From positions 1-24,079 of the IMG/VR virus record IMGVR_UViG_3300010389_000139: a stretch of DNA of 24,079 nucleotides. The stretch is one strand, 5' to 3'. The DNA is from a virus. The notes under the pieces were generated by a model. It was not told the origin of the DNA and searched no databases. It was given only the letters and a program-made list of their open reading frames with translations. Each line of letters begins with the position of its first letter. Within the stretch, counting starts at the first letter, position 1. A program made the translations under genes and the position numbers. Positions 5,772 through 13,499 of the stretch are shown here, one piece after another.

Positions 5772-6050
5772 CTATCGGCAAGGTTGCGACCGCCTTAAAC
5801 GTTCTACTTCAGCTTGCAAAACATGGATTGCACTGTCTTGTTTCACGTCATCAGGTAATGCGCCCATCTCGCCACGAGGCCATTTGATGCGAAACTCGGT
5901 GTTCTGATCGACGTTCATGTGCATCTTGGTGATCTCATGCTCCAAGTGATAAATCTTGGAGTGAATGCCGGATGCCCACCAAACAGCAATGCCAGCTTGA
6001 ACAGCAAGCGCAAGGATACCTCCTATCAGCTCAATGTTGATTCGATTCAC
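5772..6050 (-). CDS. Small membrane protein with C-terminal coiled coil
   Basis: A 92-residue protein with an N-terminal membrane helix (about 7-27, 'IELIGGILALAVQAGIAVWW') and a polar stretch of heptad-like residues (30-55). A 'WPRGEMGALPDD' segment follows, then a short coiled coil at the end ('AIHVLQAEVERLRR'). It could be a holin or an inner-membrane spanin subunit; neither is proven. No ATG is available near the start. GTG at 6050 is used here and TTG at 6053 is the alternative. It lies 35 bases after the 42-residue micro-gene and 23 bases before the next gene. Confidence 0.65.
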   Translation of the reverse strand: MNRINIELIGGILALAVQAGIAVWWASGIHSKIYHLEHEITKMHMNVDQNTEFRIKWPRGEMGALPDDVKQDSAIHVLQAEVERLRRSQPCR

Positions 6051-6087
6051 CAAGCTGCGGTCGCTAAATTAATTTTACCTAGAAAGA

Positions 6088-6216
6088 TTACGCTAATGGA
6101 TCCGGCTTTCCAGCCAATATCATCAATGCACGCTTATAGTACATGCAATTAGTCTTGCCAGCCTTCTCAAGAGCTATCTTGACTTTTAACCAATTAGCTC
6201 TTGTTTCGGGATCCAT
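6088..6216 (-). CDS. Micro-protein of 42 residues (MDPETRANW...)
   Basis: Starts Met-Asp-Pro-Glu-Thr-Arg-Ala-Asn-Trp-Leu-Lys and continues as an amphipathic helix with 'ALEKAGKTNCMYYKRAL', ending in Gly-Lys-Pro-Asp-Pro-Leu-Ala. The composition is that of a real soluble protein, and I recall similar small helical proteins in cyanophages, without a known function. Its ATG shares one base with the TAA of the upstream micro-gene (TAATG), so it is translationally coupled. It is short enough to be missed by standard gene callers. Confidence 0.7.
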   Translation of the reverse strand: MDPETRANWLKVKIALEKAGKTNCMYYKRALMILAGKPDPLA

Positions 6217-6344
6217 TACTTTCCTTGACCGCGCCGCATCTTTCTATTGTGGCTAGGTTTTGAATGTTGACCATTGCCTTGGCGAGTTTTTTTAGGTTTT
6301 CCTAGAACGAAAGTTAACCCATTCAAGCTTTTAGGTTTGGCCAT
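6216..6344 (-). CDS. Micro-protein of 42 residues, very basic (Lys/Arg/Gly/Asn-rich)
   Basis: Starts Met-Ala-Lys-Pro-Lys-Ser and ends 'RKMRRGQGK'. The middle 'KPKKTRQGNGQHSKPSHNR' is basic and disordered-looking, which suggests a nucleic-acid-binding or ribosomal-protein-like tail peptide. No family with known function is recognised. Both ends are coupled: TGATG with the gene before it and TAATG with the gene after it. Such coupling on both sides is strong support that this tiny frame is translated. Confidence 0.68.
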   Translation of the reverse strand: MAKPKSLNGLTFVLGKPKKTRQGNGQHSKPSHNRKMRRGQGK

Positions 6345-6544
6345 CAATCGTTATCGCAAAGATCCGACAGCGGTGCGCCTAAATATTGCTGAAACAAGCC
6401 CGTATAGGTGTGACAAAAAGGATGATCAGGATTGTCACGACCATCATGCACATACAAAGCTTCCAACCATTTAACGCGGTTGTTCATCGCTTCGGTATCT
6501 TGCGCACCTGGCTTTGAAGGAATCATTGGATCAGGTCGATTCAT
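6344..6544 (-). CDS. Small protein of 66 residues (MNRPDPM...)
   Basis: Begins Met-Asn-Arg-Pro-Asp-Pro-Met-Ile-Pro-Ser-Lys-Pro-Gly. It continues with a helical 'NNRVKWLEALYVHDGR' and 'TYTGLFQQYL', and has no membrane segment. The function is unknown. The ATG at 6544 is preferred; an upstream TTG at 6553 would overlap the stop of the 26-residue gene. Its TGA shares one base with the ATG of the next micro-gene. Confidence 0.68.
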   Translation of the reverse strand: MNRPDPMIPSKPGAQDTEAMNNRVKWLEALYVHDGRDNPDHPFCHTYTGLFQQYLGAPLSDLCDND

Positions 6545-6549
6545 TTGCG

Positions 6550-6630
6550 TCAATCATTAGAAGCAGTAAAAAGGAGCGCAAAGCCTATTAAAAGTAGCGC
6601 TCCGGTTGCAACACCTGCGGCAAAGGTCAC
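6550..6630 (-). CDS. Possible 26-residue single-span membrane peptide
   Basis: Reads GTG-initiated (Val/Met)-Thr-Phe-Ala-Ala-Gly-Val-Ala-Thr-Gly-Ala-Leu-Leu-Leu-Ile-Gly-Phe and ends in Thr-Ala-Ser-Asn-Asp. Nearly the whole peptide is one transmembrane helix. It starts 3 bases after the stop of the fibre-assembly-like gene and stops 5 bases before the next ATG, so it fills a spacer exactly between two coupled genes. No Shine-Dalgarno is seen. It may be a lysis-related or membrane micro-protein; the short length limits confidence. Confidence 0.5.
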   Translation of the reverse strand: MTFAAGVATGALLLIGFALLFTASND

Positions 6631-6633
6631 TTG

Positions 6634-7194
6634 TTAAAAACTATTGGATTGGAATGGTTCAGCAGGCCAAGGAGTTGCAAGGTTTGGGTTGTCGATCATG
6701 GCGACATTGCCATCATCGTCAGTTTGCTCGATCTGCGCTGAGCCATACAACAATTCTTTTAGTGCATCTACATCGGTGCAAGCATCAATTTCGCCTTGGC
6801 GCGTGTTGCAGGTTGTACGCACAGAAGCGCGATAAGTCTTCCAAGCTGCTGGAATGTTCGTGCCGGTTTCTTTGGCCTTAATCACGCGCCAATCAGAGCT
6901 GGCAAGTAGGTTGGCAGCAATTTCGTTTTGCTTGGCTTTCCACTGTGTTTTTAGGCCAGTAGTGACGTTGCCATTTTCATCAGTGCTGTCCTCTAGCTGT
7001 TTGGGATTGGATGCGCTCCAATAAAACCGCTGGTCATAAACGTCTTCAGCCGCTGTGGTCACTTCAACAAGGCCAACGGCCTCCTTTTCGGCTGCTGTGG
7101 ATAGCCGCAACCAGTTAGCCGGGTATTGAACACCGGTATCAGGGTGCGTCCAGGCTTGATCGTATTTGACGATTTGGCCGCTGACAGTAAACAT
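6634..7194 (-). CDS. Tail fibre assembly / chaperone-like protein
   Basis: A 186-residue protein. The N-terminus 'MFTVSGQIVKYDQAWTHPD' and the early 'YPANWLRLSTAAEKEAVGL' segment match small phage proteins encoded right after tail fibres, which relate current residue composition to insertion of fibre tips. The C-terminal half is a helical 'WRVIKAKETGTNIPAAWKTY' region with regularly spaced charged residues, of the sort seen in DUF4376-like fibre-assembly proteins. It lies 24 bases after the LamG/SPRY fibre gene, which supports a role in folding or attaching that fibre. The role is inferred from position and pattern. Confidence 0.65.
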   Translation of the reverse strand: MFTVSGQIVKYDQAWTHPDTGVQYPANWLRLSTAAEKEAVGLVEVTTAAEDVYDQRFYWSASNPKQLEDSTDENGNVTTGLKTQWKAKQNEIAANLLASSDWRVIKAKETGTNIPAAWKTYRASVRTTCNTRQGEIDACTDVDALKELLYGSAQIEQTDDDGNVAMIDNPNLATPWPAEPFQSNSF

Positions 7195-7218
7195 GACCGT
7201 AATGGCGATGGTTAAAGA

Positions 7219-9627
7219 TTACCGCGCGCGAGCGGTTTTGAGTGGGTGTTCACTAAAGGCGGCGTAAATATAGGTTCCGCTAGAGGAATTCCACCAAGTT
7301 GCATTTCCTCTAATCTTAAAACCATTAGACAAAATATCCACACCGTTGCTGCCAGTGGTTCCATATTCAGTACCGTTATAATTGGGATTAAGTATTGCAT
7401 TTGTAAGATTGTATCCAAGTCTTTGGTCGTCCCAGATAAACCAATCTCCAGTGCTAGAAGTGATTTTTGTTATAACAAATTGAGGTCTAAATCCCGTATA
7501 AACAAACGGACCATCAGCATCTCCGTTGCCTTCATACGAACCAAACGCGCTATAGCCTTCGACAGGTGCAAAACAATAGGCGATTATGTCTTCACCTGTG
7601 AAATTAACAGCAACAGCAGCGCCTAATGAAACCACACTAGATGTTGGGGCTGTGTTGTTGAAATAAGATGAAGCCGTGCCTGCCGCATCGCTAGTGTTAA
7701 GTTCTAAATACTTGGTCGCTCCAAGGCTTGCATGATAAACAATCCAGTTGATAGCTCTATCTCTGTTTTTAATTAAAACAAATTCAGGTGCAGCATTTAA
7801 GCCATGACCTATAGTTGCGTTTGCGCTTGTTCCCGTATAACTAACAATCGAACACCCAGCAGAGGCATTGGCTCTCACATTTGCAGTAGTGCTGCCATCA
7901 GTGTTAGAGACTGTTGAAGCTCCGGCGTCCCATGCCCAGGCGACGTAAGTATTGCCGCCGCTTATGTTGTAATCAGCGTCAGCGCCAAGGTCAAAGCCAT
8001 CAGCATTAAAAGCAGTCAAACCATCTGAGTTTGTTGCTTCACTGGCTGTTTGATTAGGCTCAAGTTCCTGTCCAGTTCCTCGCACACTGTCTACAAGTTT
8101 GTGATCACGACTCTGACTCCTGCTCTTAATCCACACCAAATCAGGCGAAAAGTTTAGACCGCTGATGGTTTGAGTAGAGCTATTGCCCGTATAGAGCGCC
8201 ACATCCATCTCTGTCGAACCATCGGCAATCGTTGGATCGTCTAGATTTGCCGTGCATAAGCACTTGTAACCACTGGGTGCAGAATAGGCAAACGGGCGTT
8301 GGCCGAAATTGGCATCACAACCATTGCCGTTGCCTGTGCTTACCGTTGGAAAGTATGGCCCTGTCGTAAGACTGCTATAAGCCTGCCCTTGACTTACTCC
8401 GTTTTTATAAAAAGTCAGAGTGCCTGCATCGGCGTCAAACGCAACCCCAATCACGTCACCGGCACCTGCAGACTGTCCATAAGTAGCTCCTGAGTTGTTG
8501 TGATACTTTAATCCAGCCTGCAACGTATAGGACCATCCTTCGCTAGTACTGGCGGCCCATGTGCCTATGTAAACGCTAAAATTAATAGTTCCGATTCCGA
8601 CGTGAAAGTCGTAAGGAATTGATCCATTAACCGTTATTTCCCAATACCACTTTCCGGATATCATTCCAATCGTAGCAACGCTTGTGCGATAGTTTGCAGA
8701 TCCGGCAACATTAAGATTACCATTGGATAGCGTAACATTTGTATAGGGCAAGGCTTCATTCCAAGTGCAGTAATTTCCACTTACCTCGCCGCCAGCGCCT
8801 GTATCAGTCTGTGTGCCGTTGATTGGTGAGTCGAAGAGGGAGTCGTTGCCTGCACCTGCAGTTACAGAGATGTTGTTTGCTGTCCAGTCATTACCGTTAC
8901 CGCTTGAATCTTCGGCAATCGTTGTAGTGTTTGTATCGTCTGAGAAGTCAAGATGGAAACCATTAGTGCCATACGTTCCAGCGTATGCCTTTGGTTGCCA
9001 TACATTGCTATCGTCAAACTCACCGAAGTCAGTGGGGTCTAGCGCCTGACCGTCGATTAGATGTACATCTGCCAAATAAGCGTCAGCATAGTAAGTGCTA
9101 AACTCCCCCGCTCTACCAATAGCGTGGAGAGTCGCTCTATTGACAAAAGTGTCGTAATTAAGTGTCGGATAAGTAGCAGAACTGAATTGCGTTACCTGCA
9201 ACCCATTAACGTATAACTTTACGCGATCAGATGCGGTTGATTGCGTGGTGTCAGTAGCAACCACGATATGGTACCAAGCACTTAAGTCTCGATAAACGCT
9301 TGAAGTGTATATAGAAGTTGTTATTGCAGTAGGTGTTGCAGTTTCGTAATTGGCCACATATATTTCGTCTGAGGCAGTAAATCCAATGAATGTTTGATCA
9401 TTCTGGGGAGTAAATGTTGACGACGCAAAAATATGTTGTATTGTACCCAACTCGGTCCTTTTTACCCACCCGCTCCAAGTCCAGGTCTTGCGATTGCCAG
9501 CAGATGACGGGGTTCTATTCAGATAAGCACTATCAGCACTGTTAAACCGCAAGCTTCGCTCAATGCTGAATTCCTCGTCCGCTGCACTAGCCAGCAGCAG
9601 AGGTGATGCAGCTCCAGGAATACTCAT
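7219..9627 (-). CDS. Large LamG/SPRY tail fibre or receptor-binding protein
   Basis: An 802-residue secreted-style beta-rich protein, rich in Thr, Ser, Asn and Gly, with no lysine-rich core. Residues about 24-235 form a concanavalin/LamG-like domain ('KTWTWSGWVKRTEL', 'WYHIVVATDTTQSTASDRVKLYVNG' in two parts, 'DVHLIDGQALDP'). Residues about 323-450 look like a SPRY domain (Gly-Lys-Trp-Tyr-Trp-Glu; 'DVIGVAFDADAGTLTFYKNG'). From 470 to the end there are three related modules, each opening with a Tyr-Thr-Gly and a 'P-x-(F/L)-V-(L/W/I)-I-K' strand and closing with an aromatic strand ('YVAWAWDA', 'IAYCFAPVEGY', 'YIYAAFSEHP'). Glycan-binding folds at the distal end of the tail suggest host-surface recognition. 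Its ATG overlaps the upstream fibre stop by four bases. Confidence 0.8.
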   Translation of the reverse strand: MSIPGAASPLLLASAADEEFSIERSLRFNSADSAYLNRTPSSAGNRKTWTWSGWVKRTELGTIQHIFASSTFTPQNDQTFIGFTASDEIYVANYETATPTAITTSIYTSSVYRDLSAWYHIVVATDTTQSTASDRVKLYVNGLQVTQFSSATYPTLNYDTFVNRATLHAIGRAGEFSTYYADAYLADVHLIDGQALDPTDFGEFDDSNVWQPKAYAGTYGTNGFHLDFSDDTNTTTIAEDSSGNGNDWTANNISVTAGAGNDSLFDSPINGTQTDTGAGGEVSGNYCTWNEALPYTNVTLSNGNLNVAGSANYRTSVATIGMISGKWYWEITVNGSIPYDFHVGIGTINFSVYIGTWAASTSEGWSYTLQAGLKYHNNSGATYGQSAGAGDVIGVAFDADAGTLTFYKNGVSQGQAYSSLTTGPYFPTVSTGNGNGCDANFGQRPFAYSAPSGYKCLCTANLDDPTIADGSTEMDVALYTGNSSTQTISGLNFSPDLVWIKSRSQSRDHKLVDSVRGTGQELEPNQTASEATNSDGLTAFNADGFDLGADADYNISGGNTYVAWAWDAGASTVSNTDGSTTANVRANASAGCSIVSYTGTSANATIGHGLNAAPEFVLIKNRDRAINWIVYHASLGATKYLELNTSDAAGTASSYFNNTAPTSSVVSLGAAVAVNFTGEDIIAYCFAPVEGYSAFGSYEGNGDADGPFVYTGFRPQFVITKITSSTGDWFIWDDQRLGYNLTNAILNPNYNGTEYGTTGSNGVDILSNGFKIRGNATWWNSSSGTYIYAAFSEHPLKTARAR

Positions 9628-12080
9628 GAGACGTTCAGCAGCGAAGTAACCGTAATACGGCTGGAACTTTCCACATAGTAGGCAAGAACATCAACTGCAC
9701 TAGCCGTTGTTGTCAGAGTCGGTGCCGTTCCACCAGCAAACTTATACACCGAGTTGTACGCAAGTGTCCTGCTTCCGGTCGTGTCTTGAGTCACCACAAT
9801 CACGCCAGATTGACCAGCAGTCACATTTGTTGGAGCGCCTAGCGTCCGGTTGCCTGCAAGCGTCACCGTAAAGTTGTTGCCCAAGCTCAGATCAACAGCA
9901 ATCGTTGCTGCATCGGTTAACGCAACAGGCGTTCCACGCTGTGCTTTGGTGAAGCTCTGAGCGACAGCAAGACCAGCAACAGTCGTCGTTGCATCAGGCA
10001 GCGTAATTGTCCGATCAGCTGTCGGGTCAACAACTGTCAGCGTCGTTTCATTTGCGTCAGCAGTTGAACCTTCAAAAATGATTGAGCTGTTAAACGTTGC
10101 AGCACCCGTGAACAACGCAGTTGAACTGAACGTTGCCGCACCGGTAACGCCCAAAGTTGAGCTAAGTGTTGCGGCTCCAGTGACTCCAAGCGTTGAGCTA
10201 AACGTTGCAGCACCTGTTACATCGAGCGTGCTATCAAGTGTTGCCGCACCTGTAATGACAGCAGTTGAGTCAAAGGTTGCAGCACCTGTAACATCCAGCG
10301 TCCCAGGAATGTCAACATTACTGGTAAATTCAACCCCAGTTCCACCCGCGTCAGTTTGCAGTAGTTGACGGGCCGTGCCATTCGCCAGCTTGCTAACTGC
10401 AATTTCTGCTGTGTTACTAATGTCAGCGTTGACAATAGTGCCATCGCTAATCATTGCGCTGGTGACAGAGCCTGTATCACCAGTTGTGATTACTGTTCCA
10501 GTAACATCTGGTAACGTAATAGTTTGATCTGCGGTTGGGTCGGCAACCGTTAGTGTTGTTTCATAATCATTGGCAGTTGCACCTTCAAACTGAATCGTGG
10601 CATTTGCGCCAAGCCCAACTGTGCCGGTGAACGTTGGGCTTGCTGAACCAACCTTTTCAGTGTCTAACTCTTCAATCGCAGCCTGCACATTGGTTGCTGA
10701 AATGTCTCCAGCAGGTGAAAACGAAACGTTTGATGCAACCTGAGCAACAACCGTGCTTGAGACATCAATTTCTGTGTATTCAGAACCTGTTGAAAGGATA
10801 AAATCAGGCGGACTTAGTGAAACCGTTGGAGCGGGTGACGTTCCAGTGCCCGCCTCACTAACAACAACGTAATATCCTTTGTTTGCTGTTGCTGCAGCCG
10901 GAAGCGCAGAACCTACGGTGAAACCAAGCGCAGTACCTTCTGATGTAACCGTCGCCATCAAATTGGTGCTGGCGTCATACGTTCCAGCAAGAACAACCTC
11001 ACCAACGCTGATGCCAATAGGTTGCCAAACGTTGCCGTCCCATAGAAAATAATCCCCGGTCAACGAGTTGAGGTGCGTCTGACCAATAAATGCACCGCCA
11101 GCAGGCGTTGTTTCGGCAATTGTTGCTGTAGACCTGTCGCCTAATTTCGCTGCCGTAATTGCATCATCGGCGATACGTGCAGTGGCAAGAGCGCCAGTTG
11201 TAAACTTACTGACGCTTAGATCCGGGATGTCCGCCGCAGTCAGTGTTGTTCCTGTGGTGGCCCGACCATAGGAGTCCACAGTTATTTTTGTGTACGTTCC
11301 GGCGGTTACTCCTGTGTTCGTAAGGCCAATTGAACCGGAAGCGTCAATGCTCAAACCTTGAGCCGCAGGAACCTGCACAGCGCCCACAGCATTAGTGAGG
11401 GCAACAGGTAAATGTCCTGGCTGAAGTTCAGTCACATAATTGATGTGACCGTGCTCGTCATAGCTGATGTTTGCGACGATGTCTGCAGTTACGTCGTGCT
11501 CATGACGCACTTCGCCTGTAACGCTAACTTCTAAACCGCCATCGGTAGGAACAATGACGCCACCAACTGTCGTTGTAGTGGCTAAAGGCAAATCCGATGC
11601 AGGAATTGCACCTGTTGCAGTGATGTGACCTTGTGCGTCAAAAGTAATTCCGGCTGCCGTACCAGCAGTGACCGTATTGGTGTGGCCAATATTTCCGTCA
11701 ACTTGATCAAGACCGCGATCAGTTACAGCACCAAGCTTTGCTGCGGTGACCGTTCCATCGGAAAGCTTGGATCCGCTAACGCCACTTGCGATCTTGGCGT
11801 CAGTAACGGCACCGGCTTGGATTGCAGAGCTGTCTACAGAGTCATTTGCAAGCTGAGAACTGCCAACGCTATTGGCAGCGAGCTGTGCAGAACCAAGGGC
11901 GGCAACCTTGGCCGCTGGAACGCTTGCATCATCTACAAGTGCAATGCCTGACTGAACTAGATCCTTGGCGGTAATCTTCTTCGTCTCTGACGCAGACAAA
12001 TCCGCAACCGCAACCGGATCGTTGCCATCAAGACCCGGACCAGTCAGGGCAGGTAAATTACTGATTTCTAGATCAGGCAT
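9624..12080 (-). CDS. Repeat-rich tail fibre protein
   Basis: An 818-residue fibre with a strong AAAGGAG ribosome-binding site. The N-terminus 'LTGPGLDGNDPVAVADLSAS' is of the type that anchors fibres to the tail. Residues 55-120 repeat 'Ala-Lys-(Leu/Ile/Val)' units. Three related modules of about 60 residues follow at 132-190, 193-252 and 254-290, each with 'T-A-G-T/D-x-x-x-I-x-(F/V/Y)-D-x-x-G' and a 'GVI/AVQVP' strand. Residues 328-356 carry 'FIGQTHLNSLTGDYFLWDG', a common fibre hinge. Six 12-residue repeats lie at about 591-662. The 'DPTADQTITLPD' sequence is repeated before and after them. It is expected to form a trimer like other long fibres. The 3' end overlaps the LamG/SPRY gene. Confidence 0.82.
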   Translation of the reverse strand: MPDLEISNLPALTGPGLDGNDPVAVADLSASETKKITAKDLVQSGIALVDDASVPAAKVAALGSAQLAANSVGSSQLANDSVDSSAIQAGAVTDAKIASGVSGSKLSDGTVTAAKLGAVTDRGLDQVDGNIGHTNTVTAGTAAGITFDAQGHITATGAIPASDLPLATTTTVGGVIVPTDGGLEVSVTGEVRHEHDVTADIVANISYDEHGHINYVTELQPGHLPVALTNAVGAVQVPAAQGLSIDASGSIGLTNTGVTAGTYTKITVDSYGRATTGTTLTAADIPDLSVSKFTTGALATARIADDAITAAKLGDRSTATIAETTPAGGAFIGQTHLNSLTGDYFLWDGNVWQPIGISVGEVVLAGTYDASTNLMATVTSEGTALGFTVGSALPAAATANKGYYVVVSEAGTGTSPAPTVSLSPPDFILSTGSEYTEIDVSSTVVAQVASNVSFSPAGDISATNVQAAIEELDTEKVGSASPTFTGTVGLGANATIQFEGATANDYETTLTVADPTADQTITLPDVTGTVITTGDTGSVTSAMISDGTIVNADISNTAEIAVSKLANGTARQLLQTDAGGTGVEFTSNVDIPGTLDVTGAATFDSTAVITGAATLDSTLDVTGAATFSSTLGVTGAATLSSTLGVTGAATFSSTALFTGAATFNSSIIFEGSTADANETTLTVVDPTADRTITLPDATTTVAGLAVAQSFTKAQRGTPVALTDAATIAVDLSLGNNFTVTLAGNRTLGAPTNVTAGQSGVIVVTQDTTGSRTLAYNSVYKFAGGTAPTLTTTASAVDVLAYYVESSSRITVTSLLNVS
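10096..10311 (-). repeat. Six tandem 36-bp repeats in the fibre gene
   Basis: Six in-frame copies of a 36-bp unit start at 10096, 10132, 10168, 10204, 10240 and 10276 (plus-strand coordinates). Each encodes Thr-Gly-Ala-Ala-Thr-(Phe/Leu)-x-Ser-Thr followed by three variable residues, as in triple-stranded beta-helix shafts. Copies differ at many third positions, so the array is not freshly expanded, but copy number could still change by slippage or recombination and lengthen or shorten the shaft. Confidence 0.9.
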
Positions 12081-12118
12081 GGCTCCTTTCCGTTGCGGTT
12101 AGCGCAAACAAACCCAGT

Positions 12119-12997
12119 CTAATCGGGATTCTCCAGCAAAATGGCATTACCGTCCTCTTGAAGAAGTCTCGAGCCATCTTCCTGTAGCAGGGAATCAGGC
12201 GTAAATTGCTGGTTTAAAGTGATTGGTCCTGTCGCAACGAACTGCACGCGAGCGCTAATCACTTGAGTTGCCTCAACGTTGACAGCAAAACTTGTGACTA
12301 AGCACTCAGACTCATACCAGACGGGTGCGCCGCCGTCTTGCCCGTTATAGACGTAAAATTTGCCATGAAAGGATGCACCTTGCTTTAGACGTAGAAGCAA
12401 TCGAGCAAGATAACTAGAGAACTCATAATCCGGCTCGCTGTCGCTGAGTCCGCTTTGTCTTGTATGCTCCCAACGACAAGATAAGGCACCTTGGCCACTG
12501 ATCAAACCAGCTTCAAAGTAACTGTGGAATTCCGTTCCAAGTACATCCGTGTTCACCTGATCGCGGCTAGTTGTCAGCTCAAAATCCGTCACTTGGCCAA
12601 GAACATTAAAGTTAGAATCATCGGTTTTAATGCTGACATCAACAGCAGAATCTGGCTGTACTAACGTCAAAGCATTAGCACTAAGGCCGCTTACCGAAGC
12701 TTCAAATGTCGTATACAGCCGCAAACCTCCCACTGCATCAACATGGATGTAACCGTTCCAATCAGGGTAATAATTTAGAGATGCATCTAAATGATTGGCG
12801 ACAAGCTTTAAAGGAGATCCGTCAACCGTGGCGATCGTTACACGATCACCTGTAATCAGTGAACTGAGTGCAAAGTCAACACTAAAGCGCTTTCGACTTG
12901 TATTAACGTCGTTTGGGTCTAGCTGCGTGACCAAGGTTTGATCACCAGACTCTCGTCGAATCTCAACTTGACCGGCAGTGCCTAGATAAACGCCCAT
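12119..12997 (-). CDS. Tail protein with tail-tube-like fold, 292 residues
   Basis: No named family is certain, but the layout resembles the major tail protein at 21950-22690. An N-terminal beta region 'SSLITGDRVTIATVDG' leads to a Tyr-Tyr strand. A second part, 'VLGQVTDFELTTSRDQVNT' followed by 'GLISGQGALSCRWEHT', parallels 'VGDVREWSFEVTREEIDVT' and 'GFADGTGSCTVYTTDD' of the major tail protein. The C-terminus has two tandem Leu-Leu-Gln-Glu-Asp-Gly units and ends Ile-Leu-Leu-Glu-Asn-Pro-Asp, a sticky-looking tag. Its ATG shares a base with the upstream TAA (TAATG). A tail-tip or tube-end role is inferred from position after the J-like gene. Confidence 0.65.
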   Translation of the reverse strand: MGVYLGTAGQVEIRRESGDQTLVTQLDPNDVNTSRKRFSVDFALSSLITGDRVTIATVDGSPLKLVANHLDASLNYYPDWNGYIHVDAVGGLRLYTTFEASVSGLSANALTLVQPDSAVDVSIKTDDSNFNVLGQVTDFELTTSRDQVNTDVLGTEFHSYFEAGLISGQGALSCRWEHTRQSGLSDSEPDYEFSSYLARLLLRLKQGASFHGKFYVYNGQDGGAPVWYESECLVTSFAVNVEATQVISARVQFVATGPITLNQQFTPDSLLQEDGSRLLQEDGNAILLENPD

Positions 12998-13476
12998 TAG
13001 CTTGCCTGAGTGATGTTGGTTCCGCTAAGCGGTGCGCCATTCGATTCAAAACTAACGTCAGCCGCTAATACCTCGCCAACGCTAATCGACATGCTGACGC
13101 TTGTAATCAACGCAGGGATGTCAATGTATTTACCGCTAGATGTGCCATCGTCGATATACAAACGGAAGGTGACCGGGTCAGAAGCATCGTTTTCGCCATC
13201 ACCGGCTGCCGTTCCACCGGAAACCTTGATGACCTTCTCAAGTAACGTGGCGCAGTCGTTGTAAGACGTTGCGCCTGAGGTGTATTTGTAGTAGTAAAGG
13301 CGGCAGCTTCCGCTCAAACTACGGATGCCATATACAGCGGTTCTGTCCGTGTCACCTAACGTGGTCGTCTCAAGCGTGCCTTGTGCTGAGGTAAACGACC
13401 AATTCACCACCTTTGCGGCAGCTGTACTACTGCCGTCAATAAATAGCTTGCCCTGTTGGCCTGCGTAGAACGGCAT
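12997..13476 (-). CDS. Small tail-tube-fold structural protein, 159 residues
   Basis: Begins 'MPFYAGQQGKLFIDGSS' and contains 'KVVNWSFTSAQGTLETTTLG' and 'SLSGSCRLYYYKYT', the strand-loop-strand plan of phage tail-tube subunits (Trp-Ser-Phe then Thr, then Gly-Ser-Cys strand). A C-terminal beta region follows ('YIDIPALITSVSMSISVGEV', 'ADVSFESNGAPLSG'). A strong GAGGT ribosome-binding site lies upstream. It may be a variant tube subunit at the tail tip. The similarity to the main tail protein is my own pattern reading. Confidence 0.65.
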   Translation of the reverse strand: MPFYAGQQGKLFIDGSSTAAAKVVNWSFTSAQGTLETTTLGDTDRTAVYGIRSLSGSCRLYYYKYTSGATSYNDCATLLEKVIKVSGGTAAGDGENDASDPVTFRLYIDDGTSSGKYIDIPALITSVSMSISVGEVLAADVSFESNGAPLSGTNITQAS

Positions 13477-13499
13477 GATTTACCTCGCTCCAACAAAGT

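Noticed and set aside
9624-12080. Diversity-generating retroelement target in the fibre genes
   Set aside because: Repeats are tandem and diverged, and no reverse transcriptase or template repeat was seen in the window.
12087-12112. Short inverted repeat TTGCG/CGCAA before the fibre gene as a terminator
   Set aside because: The stem is only 5 to 6 bp with a bulge and no T-run follows on the minus strand.
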